From Corallococcus macrosporus DSM 14697 (GTDB lineage: Bacteria; Myxococcota; Myxococcia; Myxococcales; Myxococcaceae), in assembly GCF_002305895.1 (NCBI RefSeq), contig NZ_CP022203.1, positions 6,730,001 through 6,794,000 on the forward strand: a stretch of DNA of 64,000 nt. The letters run 5' to 3'. The first letter of the stretch is position 1. Every line of letters begins with the position of its first letter. Below are positions 16,413-25,557 of this stretch, one piece after another. A model generated the notes under the pieces. It was given only the letters and a program-made list of their open reading frames with translations, was not told the origin of the DNA and searched no databases. The position numbers were made by a program, and so were the translations under genes.

Positions 16413-18914
16413 TCAGGACCCCTTGTTGATGCGGCCCGACATCTCCGGGAAGACGATGCGGTAGTCGCCGGGCGGCACCTTCTCCACCACGCCCTTCCCG
16501 CTCCCGTCCACTCGGCCCTTCTTGATGCTGCCGTCGGGCATGTGCAGCTCGAAGGGCTGGTCCTTGATGGGCTTGCCGTCCATCCCCTTGAGGTTGAACT
16601 CGACGTTGAGGGGGTCCGGGTCCTTGAGGTGCTCCAGCTCCTTCGCCTCTCGCGAATCGCTCTTGAGCGAACCGGCCGCCTCCATCTTCACCTTGGCGCC
16701 CTTGAACTTCACCTCCTTGCCGTCCACGGTGAGCGTCTTCAGGGTGAAGGTCACCTTGCCGGACTTCTCCATCTTGAGGATGAGGTTGTCTCCGACGATG
16801 AGCGAGAAGGTGTCCGCCTTCAGGTCGAACTTCTTGGCCAGGCCGGCCATGGGCTCGGTGATGTAGAGGCCGGTGGTCTTCCCGATGTCCTCCTCCCAAT
16901 CCTTGCCAATGGTCAGCGTGAGCTGGCCCTTGGTGCGCAAGTCCCAGTCACCGCCGACGTCCACCGTCTTGTCCTTGGCGACCGTCTCCTGGCGGGCGCC
17001 CAGCACGTGCTCGGTGTGGGCGCCGGCCACCTCGAGGCCGCGCGCGCCGCCGGTGGCCTCGTTGTAGGCCAGCGCCACGTTGACGCTGTAGGCGCCGCCA
17101 ATGGTGGTGGCCTTCGCGGCCCCCACGTTCTCCATGGCGCCCTGGAGCACCAGCGCGGTGAGGTTGCCGCCCACCGTCATCGTCTGGTTGCCCTCCACGG
17201 CCTCGTCATGGGACTGCGTCGTCCGGGTGGAGCGGTTGCCCTGCACCAGCAGCGTCTGGTTCTGCTCGACGACGCTCACGTCGTCCGCGCCCACGCGCAG
17301 CTCCTGGTTGCCCTCCACCGTGCGCTCGCGGTCCTTCTTCACCAGCAGGTCCTCGAAGCCCGTCACCTGCTGGTCCTTGTCGTTCTCCGTGAGCAGGTCC
17401 TCGTCCTTCTGCGCGTGGGTGAAGACCTCCTCCTGTCCCGCCGCGTCCTCCACCCGGACCTCGTTGAAGCCGTCACTGCCCAGGCTGGAGGCGCTCTTGC
17501 GCGTGGACTTCGTCTTCTCCCCTGGCAGGCCGTACGGCACCGTGTTGGTGCCGTTGTAGACGGCCCCCGCCACCAGGGGCCGGTCCGGGTCGCCCTCCAG
17601 GAAGCGCACCACCACCTCCTGGCCGATGCGCGGCAGCCACACGTCACCCCAGGCCTGGCCGCCCCACGGCTGGCCCACGCGCACCCAGCAGGAGGCCTTC
17701 TCGTCGCGCTGGCCCTCGCGGTCCCAGTGGAACTGCACCTTGATGCGGCCGTGCTCGTCGGTGTGGATCTCCTCGCCCGCGGGCCCCACCACCGTGGCCG
17801 TCTGCGGCCCGGCGAGCTGCGGCAACGGCGTCAGGCGCCGGGGGCGGAAGGGCACGGCCTTGGGCAGGAGCTGGAACTGGTTGCGGTACAGGCCCTGGAG
17901 CGACTCGCTGCCCGCGCTGACGTCCGGCTGGGAGGCCCAGTGCATCACCTCCGTGACGAGGTATTCGCCCGCGAAGGTGCCGTCCTCCGGGGACAGCACC
18001 TCCAGCAGGTACCCCGGCGTCAGGCGCGGCGCCACGCCCTGGCCCGACAGCGTGCGCCCGCCCATGCTGGCCGCTTCCGTGCGCACGCTGGACGCGGCCT
18101 TGCCCACGCCCGGCGCCACGTACCCGGCGGGGTAGTCGTAGAGCTCCAGCTCCGTGACGCCCTCGGGCGCCTGCGCCTTGCCGGAGATGTCCAGGCCGGG
18201 CTTCTCGAAGTCGAAGTCCTTCAGGTGGACGGCGCCGGGCCGCAGGCGGTGCACCACCTCCAGCGCGGAGAGGTATTCGCCCTCCACCACCGCGTTGCCC
18301 CGGCTCGCGTGCAGCGGGAGCTGCGGGCCCTGGGGCAGCGGCACGTGCGTCGTGGGCTTGTCTCCCAGCACCAGGGTGTGGCCGTCCTCGGCGTGCTCGA
18401 AGAAGTAGAAGATGCCCTCCCACTCCATGAGCCGGCTGAGGAAGGCGAAGTCGCTCTCCCGGTACTGCACGCAGTAGTCGCGGGCGGCGTAGCTGCCGGC
18501 CAGGGACAGCCGCGTCTTCACGCCGGCCTCGTCCAGGACGGCCTTGAGGATGTCCGGCACGGACTTCTGCTGGAAGATGCGGCTGCGGTGTTGCTGGGTG
18601 AGGCGCCACAGCCTGGGCACCACGTGCGCCCGGTAGCGGCGGCGGCCCGCCTTCAGGCCCAGCGACTCCACCTCGCGGACCCAGCCGTGCACGTGGCGAG
18701 GCGCGCCGTCACGAACGGACAGGGTGAGCAGCGCGTCCTGCCCCAGCAGCTCGCTGGGGGTGATGGGCTCGCCGTCCTTGGCGAAGAAGTCCACCCGGAA
18801 GTCGAACAGGTGGCTCAGCGCCTCGGTGCCGGAAATACTGGAGACGCTCAGCGCATGGGCGTCGTGAGAGCCCACCTGCACCGAGAACGCGGGCGCACTG
18901 CTTTGAGCGGCCAT
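16413..18914 (-). CDS. vgrG: Type VI secretion spike protein VgrG with C-terminal extension
   Basis: The 833-residue protein is a VgrG. Residues 1-370 form the gp27-like part (YCVQYRESDFAFLSRLMEWEGIFY is the signature region, ending in YFFEH). Around residues 385-470 is the gp5 OB-fold with DEHGRIKVQFHWDREG and WVRVGQPWGG, followed by the triple-stranded beta-helix with many short NQ/GN repeats. The C-terminus carries an extra segment with DPDPLNVEFNLKGMDG and a small domain resembling transthyretin-like adaptors (GSGKGVVEKVPPGDYRIVFP). Such tails often hold cargo. GAAGGGGGAG lies just upstream of the ATG. It leads a three-gene unit with the LysM-amidohydrolase and the propeller-like protein. 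Confidence 0.92.
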   Translation of the reverse strand: MAAQSSAPAFSVQVGSHDAHALSVSSISGTEALSHLFDFRVDFFAKDGEPITPSELLGQDALLTLSVRDGAPRHVHGWVREVESLGLKAGRRRYRAHVVPRLWRLTQQHRSRIFQQKSVPDILKAVLDEAGVKTRLSLAGSYAARDYCVQYRESDFAFLSRLMEWEGIFYFFEHAEDGHTLVLGDKPTTHVPLPQGPQLPLHASRGNAVVEGEYLSALEVVHRLRPGAVHLKDFDFEKPGLDISGKAQAPEGVTELELYDYPAGYVAPGVGKAASSVRTEAASMGGRTLSGQGVAPRLTPGYLLEVLSPEDGTFAGEYLVTEVMHWASQPDVSAGSESLQGLYRNQFQLLPKAVPFRPRRLTPLPQLAGPQTATVVGPAGEEIHTDEHGRIKVQFHWDREGQRDEKASCWVRVGQPWGGQAWGDVWLPRIGQEVVVRFLEGDPDRPLVAGAVYNGTNTVPYGLPGEKTKSTRKSASSLGSDGFNEVRVEDAAGQEEVFTHAQKDEDLLTENDKDQQVTGFEDLLVKKDRERTVEGNQELRVGADDVSVVEQNQTLLVQGNRSTRTTQSHDEAVEGNQTMTVGGNLTALVLQGAMENVGAAKATTIGGAYSVNVALAYNEATGGARGLEVAGAHTEHVLGARQETVAKDKTVDVGGDWDLRTKGQLTLTIGKDWEEDIGKTTGLYITEPMAGLAKKFDLKADTFSLIVGDNLILKMEKSGKVTFTLKTLTVDGKEVKFKGAKVKMEAAGSLKSDSREAKELEHLKDPDPLNVEFNLKGMDGKPIKDQPFELHMPDGSIKKGRVDGSGKGVVEKVPPGDYRIVFPEMSGRINKGS

Positions 18915-19019
18915 GACTCCCCCTTCACCGACGCTGAGGTTTCCGGCCCTGCCGGGAACGAACGGGAGATGCTACCACACGCTGGGTACGTGGGCGCACC
19001 CGCGCCTTCTGCCAGCCCG

Positions 19020-19991
19020 CTATCCTTCCAGCGGGTCCGTGGTCCGCACCACCCGCATGCCCGCGGCCTGGAAGTCCTGGAGCGCCTCCCGGGCCAGCCG
19101 GGGGAAGTCCAGCGAGGGCGGCAGCGGGTCCAGGGGCGGCGCGGGCACCGGGCTCATGGCGTCCTCCAGGATGTGGATGCGCCCCAGCTTCGACGGGTCC
19201 GTCCGCTCGAGGTGACGCCGCAGGTCCAGCAGCGTGTTCAGCACGCAGTGCGAGCTGGCCTGGCCGAAGACGTAGACGCGGTCGAAGGACATCAGGTGCT
19301 CGAAGAGGCGCGTGTTGAACGCTCCCACCTGCTGCCCCTTCACCTCCGTCACCTCGGGAGACAGCACGGAGTAGTTCTCCGTGAGCGGGTGCTCCCCCTT
19401 GAGCTCGAAGTGCGTGGGGACGTCGCGCGCCAGGGCGTGGAAGAGGCTCGCCTCGAAGACGGACGGCACCAGCGCGTGGCTCAGCCCGCCGAGCATCGCG
19501 TGGAAGGGCCAGACGGTGAGCACGTACCGGCCGCTGGCCTCCAGCTGCTCGCAGTAGGCCAGGCTCTCCTCGTGGGAGCGCGTGGCGCGCCACCGGCCGG
19601 AGCGCACGTCCGCCGCGGTGATGGCCGTGAGCGGCGGCGGCGGCCGCCCTTGCGCGTCCCGCCACCAGGACGGATGGAAGACGTGGTGCGCGCGGTGGGT
19701 GTCCAGGGAGAACACCAGCTCCGTCACCCGGTCCAGGTGCGCGTAGAGCCAGCGCAGCGCGCGCTGCGTGTCCTCCACCGCGCCGGGCACGAAGAGGCTG
19801 GCGCCCGGGGTGCAGAAGGCCACCTGCACGTCGATGCCAAACACGGCGATGCGCGTCGCGTCCTCGCGGGCGGGGCGGATGCGGTGCTCTGCCACGTAGC
19901 GGAGGGCCTCCTCGGCCACCTCCGCGCCACGCTCCAGGTAGAGCTGGCCGGCGCGGGCATCCTCGTGGAAGCGGGGCATGGGCAGGGACAT
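19020..19991 (-). CDS. Nicotinamidase-like cysteine hydrolase (isochorismatase fold)
   Basis: The 323-residue protein has the isochorismatase-type fold. Candidate catalytic residues are the aspartate in FGIDVQVAF, a lysine in FELKGEHPLTENYS, and the cysteine in FGQASSHCVLNTLLDL. Nicotinamidase converts nicotinamide to nicotinate, feeding the product to the enzyme encoded immediately upstream (nicotinate phosphoribosyltransferase, 7-base gap), so the two form an NAD salvage operon. The protein is longer than the roughly 200 residues usual for PncA, with extra sequence at both ends. The start MSLPMPRF was chosen because the upstream in-frame sequence overlaps the neighbouring gene and looks non-coding. 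Confidence 0.8.
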   Translation of the reverse strand: MSLPMPRFHEDARAGQLYLERGAEVAEEALRYVAEHRIRPAREDATRIAVFGIDVQVAFCTPGASLFVPGAVEDTQRALRWLYAHLDRVTELVFSLDTHRAHHVFHPSWWRDAQGRPPPPLTAITAADVRSGRWRATRSHEESLAYCEQLEASGRYVLTVWPFHAMLGGLSHALVPSVFEASLFHALARDVPTHFELKGEHPLTENYSVLSPEVTEVKGQQVGAFNTRLFEHLMSFDRVYVFGQASSHCVLNTLLDLRRHLERTDPSKLGRIHILEDAMSPVPAPPLDPLPPSLDFPRLAREALQDFQAAGMRVVRTTDPLEG

Positions 19992-19998
19992 GTCGGCC

Positions 19999-21444
19999 TC
20001 AGCGCTGCGAGTGGGGGAAGTGGCGGCGGTGCAGCCCGTCCACCAGCGCCTGCGTCGCGGCGGTGTAGGCCACGCGCGCCTCGGCCGCCGTCTCCTGCGC
20101 GCCCACCAGCGACGGGCGCTCCGGCGCGCTCTCCATGAGCGGGAAGTAGCCGTCCGGGACGGGCTCTCCCACCTGGCCGACGAGCCCGATGGGCCCCGAG
20201 CCATGGCGGCGGCGGAAGAGGACCGGCTCGCCGGGGATGCTCTTCTTGCCCTCGGCCAGCTCGTTGCCGAACTTCATCACCGGCGTGTTGCCCGTGCGCG
20301 ACAGCTTGTAGATGGCGGCCACCTTGTCCCGGGTGAGCGGGCAGTCCATGGTCCGCGCGACGATGTGGCCACCGTAGCCGTAGAACTGGGCCGACGGCTC
20401 CCAGCCCACCTGCCGGCGCAGCTCCTCGAACTCGCGCGTGGCCTCCGCGTCCAGGCCGTCCTCCAGGATGTTGACGGGGCGGATGCCCAGGTCCCTCGCC
20501 CGCGTCACCGCGTAGAGGTACTGGAGCTTCTTGTTGCCGGAGTCGAAGCGGATGGAGTCGTGGTTGCCCGGCTCCTCCTGGATGAGCTGGAAGGCCGCGG
20601 GGATGCCGGACGTGAGCGTGTCGAAGGTGTCCAGCAGGTAGCTGGAGCGCTGCGGCCGGCGCTCGCGCATGGCGCGGAACGCGGCTTCATCCGAGCCGTA
20701 GCGCTGGATGTGCTCGTGCCCCATGGTGCCCACGGGAATCATGCCCAGCTTGAACGCCCCCTCCACGTTGGAGGTGCGCGTGACGCCGGCCTCCTTGCAG
20801 CTTCGCAGCGCCAGTTCGTGCTGCTCCAGGCAGGTGGCCGCGCGCAGGCCGACCTCGAAGATGCGGGCCGGGTCCTCCACGAGGTCCACCAGCTCCTTGA
20901 CGGTGGCATGGACGCGCTTCGCGTAGCCCTCCGCGTCCACGGTGATGGGCACCGGCTTCACGCCCACCGCGTCGAGCGTCTCCAGCGCGATGGCCTTCTG
21001 CTCGTCGCACGTCACGGTGGCCAGCGCGCGGGCCAGCGCGTCCCGGTCCGACAGCGCCAGCGTGGCCACCTGGATGCGGAAGTTGAGCTGGAGCAGCAGC
21101 GGCTCCACCCAGGACACCAAGGCGGACGGCCCCGTCAGCGTGAGGATGGGCTCGCGCGGGTAGAAGAGCGCGCCCTTGGGGATGGCGCGGATGCTGAGCT
21201 TCTCACGGCGGAGGATGGCCGCCTTGAAGCCCACGCCCATCTCGTAGTCGTAGCGGCTGAGGTAGTCGTAGTCCTCCGCCTTGGGCTCGGGGATGAGCGA
21301 CTGGACGAAGGCCGCCACGTCCAGGGGCATGACCTGGAGACCACCCCGCCGGTGCGAGTAGTAGAACGTTTCCCGACGAAGCGGCCAGCCCGCCTCCGCC
21401 ATGCTGAACTTGTAGCCATCCGTCGCGAGCAGCGAGGTCGACAT
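19999..21444 (-). CDS. pncB: Nicotinate phosphoribosyltransferase
   Basis: The 481-residue protein catalyses nicotinate plus PRPP to nicotinate mononucleotide in NAD salvage. Family features include an N-terminal LLATDGYKFSMAEAGW, the central GVTRTSNVEGAFKLGMIPVGTMGHEH with the conserved histidine, LLDTFDTLTSG, IRFDSGN and ILEDGLDAE. The length is typical. GGAGG lies about 11 bases upstream of the ATG. It is followed at once by the nicotinamidase-like gene and is divergent from the TonB-like gene with 113 bases between. Confidence 0.92.
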   Translation of the reverse strand: MSTSLLATDGYKFSMAEAGWPLRRETFYYSHRRGGLQVMPLDVAAFVQSLIPEPKAEDYDYLSRYDYEMGVGFKAAILRREKLSIRAIPKGALFYPREPILTLTGPSALVSWVEPLLLQLNFRIQVATLALSDRDALARALATVTCDEQKAIALETLDAVGVKPVPITVDAEGYAKRVHATVKELVDLVEDPARIFEVGLRAATCLEQHELALRSCKEAGVTRTSNVEGAFKLGMIPVGTMGHEHIQRYGSDEAAFRAMRERRPQRSSYLLDTFDTLTSGIPAAFQLIQEEPGNHDSIRFDSGNKKLQYLYAVTRARDLGIRPVNILEDGLDAEATREFEELRRQVGWEPSAQFYGYGGHIVARTMDCPLTRDKVAAIYKLSRTGNTPVMKFGNELAEGKKSIPGEPVLFRRRHGSGPIGLVGQVGEPVPDGYFPLMESAPERPSLVGAQETAAEARVAYTAATQALVDGLHRRHFPHSQR

Positions 21445-21557
21445 CCTGGGGTCCTTCCTCCGATGTCGCGAAGAGTAAACGCGTCGGGCTCACGTTTCCT
21501 ATCCTCCCCACGCGGATTCCCCGGGCATGACGTGAAGGCGGGGTTAAATGGAGGCGC

Positions 21558-23072
21558 ATGTCCCGCGAGCGGCCCACCCGACGCCTGCTGTCAGCGCTCG
21601 TCGCCAGCGCCGGCGTCCATGGGCTCTTGTGGCTGGCCCTGGAGGGTGAGGCGCCTGTTTCGCGCCAGCCGTTACCGGCTTCGTCGCCTGCCGTTGAATG
21701 GGTGGAGGTGGAGGTGGCGGAGGCGCCGCCCTCCGCCGAGGCCGCGGAGCGTGAGCCGCCGAAGCCCGCCCCGGATGAGGTCCGCGCCTCGCCGGAGACT
21801 GTCGCCGGCGAGCACCGACCGCCCCCGCCGGACAACGCGACACGGGCGCCTGGCATCGCCCAGGCTCCACCCGTGACGGCTTCACGTCCCGAAACGCCGG
21901 ACCGAGACATCGCGGGGGCACCGCCCACTGCACCGGCCCCACGTCTTTCGGAGGCATTGCCCTCTGCGCCCCAAAGCGAAACCGCTCCGCCAGAGCCGGC
22001 CGCATCATCGGCCCGTGCGGACTCCGAGCGTGACGCGGACTCGGCCCAAGCGGACGCCCTGCCCTACCGCGACGCAGCGGCCGCCCAGGCCAACGCCGAG
22101 CGCGACACGACGCCAGTTCGAGCGCCCACCCCGCACGCCCTGGCGCCCACCCCGCCCGAACGTCCCGCGCAGACGCCGCGCCCAGACACGGCCCCCGCGG
22201 TCCCCCGCTTCGCGGATGCACCGGTCGCGGGGACACCTCCCTCGGACCTGCCCCGCGCGGATGGCGCGTCCGCCACGGGCGCTCGGCTGTTGCTCGCGGC
22301 CCGGCAAGTCACGGCGCTCTCCGGGACGCGCAGCGGCCCGGCGGCGGTGCTCGACGGCGGCGTGGCGGACCCGCATGCGCCCCCTTCCGCCCAGGGGCTG
22401 GTGGAGGAGCTGGTCTCCGAAAGCGTGGGTCGAGGCCGCGTGGATCGCGGGCTGGTCCACCCGTACTACGGCCAGCTCGGCAAGGCGCTGATGAAGGCGT
22501 GGGACGCCGACCGCGCCGTGAAGGAGCACGGCCTCCAGGGCTACTTCGACATGGGCATGGAGCGCGGCCGGGCGTACTCGCGCATCTGGATGGAGCGCGC
22601 GGCGGACTACGGCGCGTCGGGCTCGTTCGCCGCGAAGAACGGCCCGGGCGAGGACCGGCGCAGGCCCATCAGCACGGCCGGAGACCCCACGCTCAACGCG
22701 CGCCGGGAGCTGCGCCAGCAGATGCGCCAGGAGTTCCGCACCACGCGCCGCGCCCTCATCCGCGTGGTCCAGGACGCGCGGGGCCAGCTCATCGACGTGC
22801 AGCTCCTGGAGCCCAGCCACCAGGCCGAGGTCGACAAGGAGGCCATCAAGGACGTGCGCGCCATGGCGGAGAAGCTCCCCCCGCCGCCGGACGAGGCCGT
22901 GGGGGGCCGCTCGCGCCTCACCAGCGTCTGGGAGTTCGAGCTGCTCATCTCCATCAGCCCGCCCGTCCCCACCTTCAGCTTCGAGTTCGACGAAGCGCTC
23001 GGCTTCATCGACACCCGCCTGCCGCTGGACCGCCGCATCTACAAGCGCGTGCGGCTGGTCGAGGTCCGCTGA
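21558..23072 (+). CDS. TonB-like protein with long Pro/Ala-rich linker
   Basis: The 504-residue protein has one N-terminal membrane anchor (RLLSALVASAGVHGLLWLAL, including the conserved His seen in TonB helices), a disordered linker of about 220 residues very rich in Pro, Ala, Glu and Arg, and a C-terminal TonB-type fold: RVVQDARGQLIDVQLLEPSH followed by DKEAIKDVRAMAEKLPPPP. TonB proteins span the periplasm and energise outer-membrane receptors using ExbB/ExbD, which are not in this window. The C-terminal domain carries an extra 70 residues after the usual end, so this may be a myxobacterial TonB-like protein with a different role. GGAGG lies 6 bases before the ATG. Confidence 0.7.
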   Translation: MSRERPTRRLLSALVASAGVHGLLWLALEGEAPVSRQPLPASSPAVEWVEVEVAEAPPSAEAAEREPPKPAPDEVRASPETVAGEHRPPPPDNATRAPGIAQAPPVTASRPETPDRDIAGAPPTAPAPRLSEALPSAPQSETAPPEPAASSARADSERDADSAQADALPYRDAAAAQANAERDTTPVRAPTPHALAPTPPERPAQTPRPDTAPAVPRFADAPVAGTPPSDLPRADGASATGARLLLAARQVTALSGTRSGPAAVLDGGVADPHAPPSAQGLVEELVSESVGRGRVDRGLVHPYYGQLGKALMKAWDADRAVKEHGLQGYFDMGMERGRAYSRIWMERAADYGASGSFAAKNGPGEDRRRPISTAGDPTLNARRELRQQMRQEFRTTRRALIRVVQDARGQLIDVQLLEPSHQAEVDKEAIKDVRAMAEKLPPPPDEAVGGRSRLTSVWEFELLISISPPVPTFSFEFDEALGFIDTRLPLDRRIYKRVRLVEVR

Positions 23073-23081
23073 GCGCGACCG

Positions 23082-23819
23082 TCAGGACGCGCGGGACTTG
23101 CGCGCGGACTTCGACCTGGCCTTCGCGGGCCTGGCGATCTTCGCCTCCACCGCCGCGCCGCGCTTGCGGGTGGAGCGCGCCTTCGTGGTGACCTGCGGGC
23201 CGTAGATGCGCGCGTAGTCCTTCATGCTGCGCTTGATGACCTCCAGGGCCTCCGGCTGGTCGTAGACCTCGGCGATCTCCACGCTGCGCTTCCCCTCACC
23301 GGGGATCTGCTTGTAGGTGAGGAAGTAGTGCTTGAGGCGGTCGAGCAGCGCGCGCGGGAGCTGCGCGATGTGCTGCAGCTCGCCGTACACCAGGTCCGAC
23401 TCCAGCACCGCGATGATCTTGTCGTCGGCCTCGTCGCCGTCGACCATGCGGAAGCCGCCAATCGGAATCGCGCGGACCAGCAGGTTGCCGCTGGAGATGA
23501 CCTTCTCCGTCAGCACGCAGACGTCGATGGGGTCGCCGTCGCCCTTGATGTCCTTCAGGCCCGTGCGCTCGGCGCAGCGCTTCGCCACCAGGTCGTCGCA
23601 GAAGGTCTGCGGGATGAAGCCGTAGAGCGTGGGGCACTGGCTGCTGAAGCGCTGCGGGCGGTCCAGCTTGAGGATGCCGGACTCCTTGTCCAGCTCGTAC
23701 TTCACCGCGTCCGTGGGGACGATTTCGATGTACGCGGTGACGATTTCAGGGGCGTCCTCACCCGGGGTGATGCCGTGCCAGGGGTGCGCCTGGGATGTGG
23801 TCTGAATGGGCTTCTTCAT
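23082..23819 (-). CDS. ppa: Soluble inorganic pyrophosphatase with a Lys/Arg-rich tail
   Basis: The 245-residue protein is a family I inorganic pyrophosphatase, hydrolysing PPi to phosphate with magnesium. Active-site motifs are visible: KYELDKESGILKLDR, YGFIPQT, the signature GDGDPIDVCVL, and DGDEADDKIIAV. The body ends around residue 208 and is followed by a tail of some 35 residues dominated by Lys, Arg and Ala (KARSTRKRGAAVEAKIARPA), unusual for the family. The start overlaps the stop of plsC by four bases (ATGA), so translation is probably coupled; it is the third gene of the epmA-plsC-ppa operon. Confidence 0.9.
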   Translation of the reverse strand: MKKPIQTTSQAHPWHGITPGEDAPEIVTAYIEIVPTDAVKYELDKESGILKLDRPQRFSSQCPTLYGFIPQTFCDDLVAKRCAERTGLKDIKGDGDPIDVCVLTEKVISSGNLLVRAIPIGGFRMVDGDEADDKIIAVLESDLVYGELQHIAQLPRALLDRLKHYFLTYKQIPGEGKRSVEIAEVYDQPEALEVIKRSMKDYARIYGPQVTTKARSTRKRGAAVEAKIARPAKARSKSARKSRAS

Positions 23820-24556
23820 GGCGTGTCTCCCGAGCGCTTGCAGGCCTCGGCATAGAGTTCCGCGACCGCGTCCTCCAGTTGGCGCGTGAGCGCGTCGCGG
23901 TCCTGCATCGTCAGTCCCTGGGTGGGGATGGGCCTGCCCACCACCAGCGCCACGCGCTGGCCCCACCGCACGGCCCGCCCCCCCTTGGGAAGGATGAGCC
24001 GCGTCCCCGACACGGCCAGGGGCACCACGGGGACGCCCGCCTGGATGGCCAGCGTCGCGGCCCCCTTCTTGAACGGCCGCAGCCGCCCATCCGTGCTGCG
24101 CGTGCCCTCCGCGAAGAAGAGCACGCTCACCCGCTCGCGCAGCGCCGTGACGGCCTCCGACAGGCGGGCCCTGTCTCCACCGCCGCCGGTGCGCTCCACG
24201 GGGATGTTGCCCGCGCGCCGGAGCGCCGGCCCGAAGACGGGGATGCGGAACAGCTCCGCCTTGGCCACGTAGCGCGTGTGCTTGTGGATGTGGGCGAAGT
24301 TCACCAGCGCGTCGTAGTGCGACTGGTGGTTGCTCACGAAGACGACGTGGGTGCCCGCGGGGATGTTCTCCACCCCCACGGCCTCGTGCCGCACGCCCGC
24401 GGCGGCCAGCACCGAGCGCCCCCACAGCGTCAGCAGCCCATCCGCGTCCTGGGGCTCCCGCAGCAGCGACACCGCCGACACCACGGGAGACAGCACGCCG
24501 GTGATGCCCACCGCCGCCGTCCCAGCAAAGGCCGTCTGCAGGAGCTTGCGAATCAA
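23816..24556 (-). CDS. plsC: 1-acyl-sn-glycerol-3-phosphate acyltransferase (PlsC family)
   Basis: The 246-residue membrane-associated protein has the PlsC acyltransferase motifs NHQSHYD (motif I), NIPVERTG and FAEGTRS (motif III), followed by PVVPLAV. It probably transfers an acyl chain to lysophosphatidic acid in phospholipid synthesis. The start codon is a TTG overlapping the stop of epmA in the sequence TTGA; its own stop overlaps the start of ppa (ATGA). These two couplings place it in the middle of a tight operon. The family has several substrates, so the exact acceptor is not certain. Confidence 0.85.
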   Translation of the reverse strand: MIRKLLQTAFAGTAAVGITGVLSPVVSAVSLLREPQDADGLLTLWGRSVLAAAGVRHEAVGVENIPAGTHVVFVSNHQSHYDALVNFAHIHKHTRYVAKAELFRIPVFGPALRRAGNIPVERTGGGGDRARLSEAVTALRERVSVLFFAEGTRSTDGRLRPFKKGAATLAIQAGVPVVPLAVSGTRLILPKGGRAVRWGQRVALVVGRPIPTQGLTMQDRDALTRQLEDAVAELYAEACKRSGDTP

Positions 24557-25557
24557 ACGAACTCGTGGGCGGGGAAGAGGAGGACGTCCGAGATGCGCTG
24601 GACCCCGAGCAGCAGCATCAGGATTCTATCGAGCCCCACGGCGATGCCCGCCGAGGGTGGCATCCGCCCTACCGCGTCGAGGAACCGCTCGTCCAGTGGG
24701 TACACGGCGCGGCCCAGCCGGCGCCTGAGCGCCTGTTCTTCCATCAATCGTGCGCGCTGTTCCACCGGGTCCGTCAGCTCGGAGAACCCGTTCGCCAGCT
24801 CCAGCCCCTTGGCGTACAGCTCCACCCGCTCCGCCACCCGGGCGTCGCCGGGCTTGAGCCGGGCCAGCGCCGCCATGGAGGCCGGGTACTCCACCAGGAA
24901 GGTGGGCCGCTCGTGGCCCAGCCCGGTCTCCACCTTCTGGAGGAAGAGGTGGAAGAAGACGTCGTCGAAGGTCTCCGCGTCCCCGGTGCGCACCCCGGCC
25001 GCCTCCGCCGCCCGCTTCAGCGACGGGCCGTCCGCGTGCAGGTGGAGGTCCACCCCCGTGGCGCGCAGCACCGCGTCGCGGACCGTCAGGCGCTCGTAGG
25101 GGGTGCGGGTGAAGAAGGCCGGGTCCGCGCCGGGCTCCCCCTCCGTCGCGCCGCGCCCCGCCTCCGCCAGCGCGCCCTCCAGGTCATCCATGATGGCGTG
25201 GTAGTCCGCGTGGGGCCGGTAGAACTCCAGCATCGTGAATTCCGGATTGTGGGTCGGGGAGACCTCCCCATTCCGGAACACCTTGCAGAGCTGGAACAAC
25301 GGCCCCGCACCGTCCGCGAGCAGCCGCTTCATGGCGTACTCGGGGCTGGTGTGCAGGTAGAGCGGCCGCGCGGAGCCCACATCCGTCTCCGGGATGAAAC
25401 CGGCCTCGAACGCGTTGATGTGCGGCTCCATCCCCGGCGTGGGGATGAGCAGCGGCGTCTCCACCTCCAGGTAGCCGTGGGCGGAGAAGAAACGGCGCAG
25501 GGCGGAGTAGAGGGCCTGGCGCCCCCGGGCGGCCCGCCATTGAGAAAGATTGGGCAT
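24553..25557 (-). CDS. epmA: Elongation factor P (R)-beta-lysine ligase EpmA (GenX/PoxA)
   Basis: The 334-residue protein resembles the catalytic core of class II lysyl-tRNA synthetase without the anticodon-binding domain, which is the layout of EpmA; this enzyme activates lysine and attaches it to elongation factor P. Class II motifs are visible: LEVETPLLIPTPGMEPH, the motif 2 region FRNGEVSPTHNPEFTMLEFY, and the motif 3 region GIAVGLDRILMLLLG. The length is close to the E. coli enzyme. It starts the epmA-plsC-ppa operon and is divergent from the metallopeptidase gene with only 30 bases between start codons. Confidence 0.9.
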   Translation of the reverse strand: MPNLSQWRAARGRQALYSALRRFFSAHGYLEVETPLLIPTPGMEPHINAFEAGFIPETDVGSARPLYLHTSPEYAMKRLLADGAGPLFQLCKVFRNGEVSPTHNPEFTMLEFYRPHADYHAIMDDLEGALAEAGRGATEGEPGADPAFFTRTPYERLTVRDAVLRATGVDLHLHADGPSLKRAAEAAGVRTGDAETFDDVFFHLFLQKVETGLGHERPTFLVEYPASMAALARLKPGDARVAERVELYAKGLELANGFSELTDPVEQRARLMEEQALRRRLGRAVYPLDERFLDAVGRMPPSAGIAVGLDRILMLLLGVQRISDVLLFPAHEFV

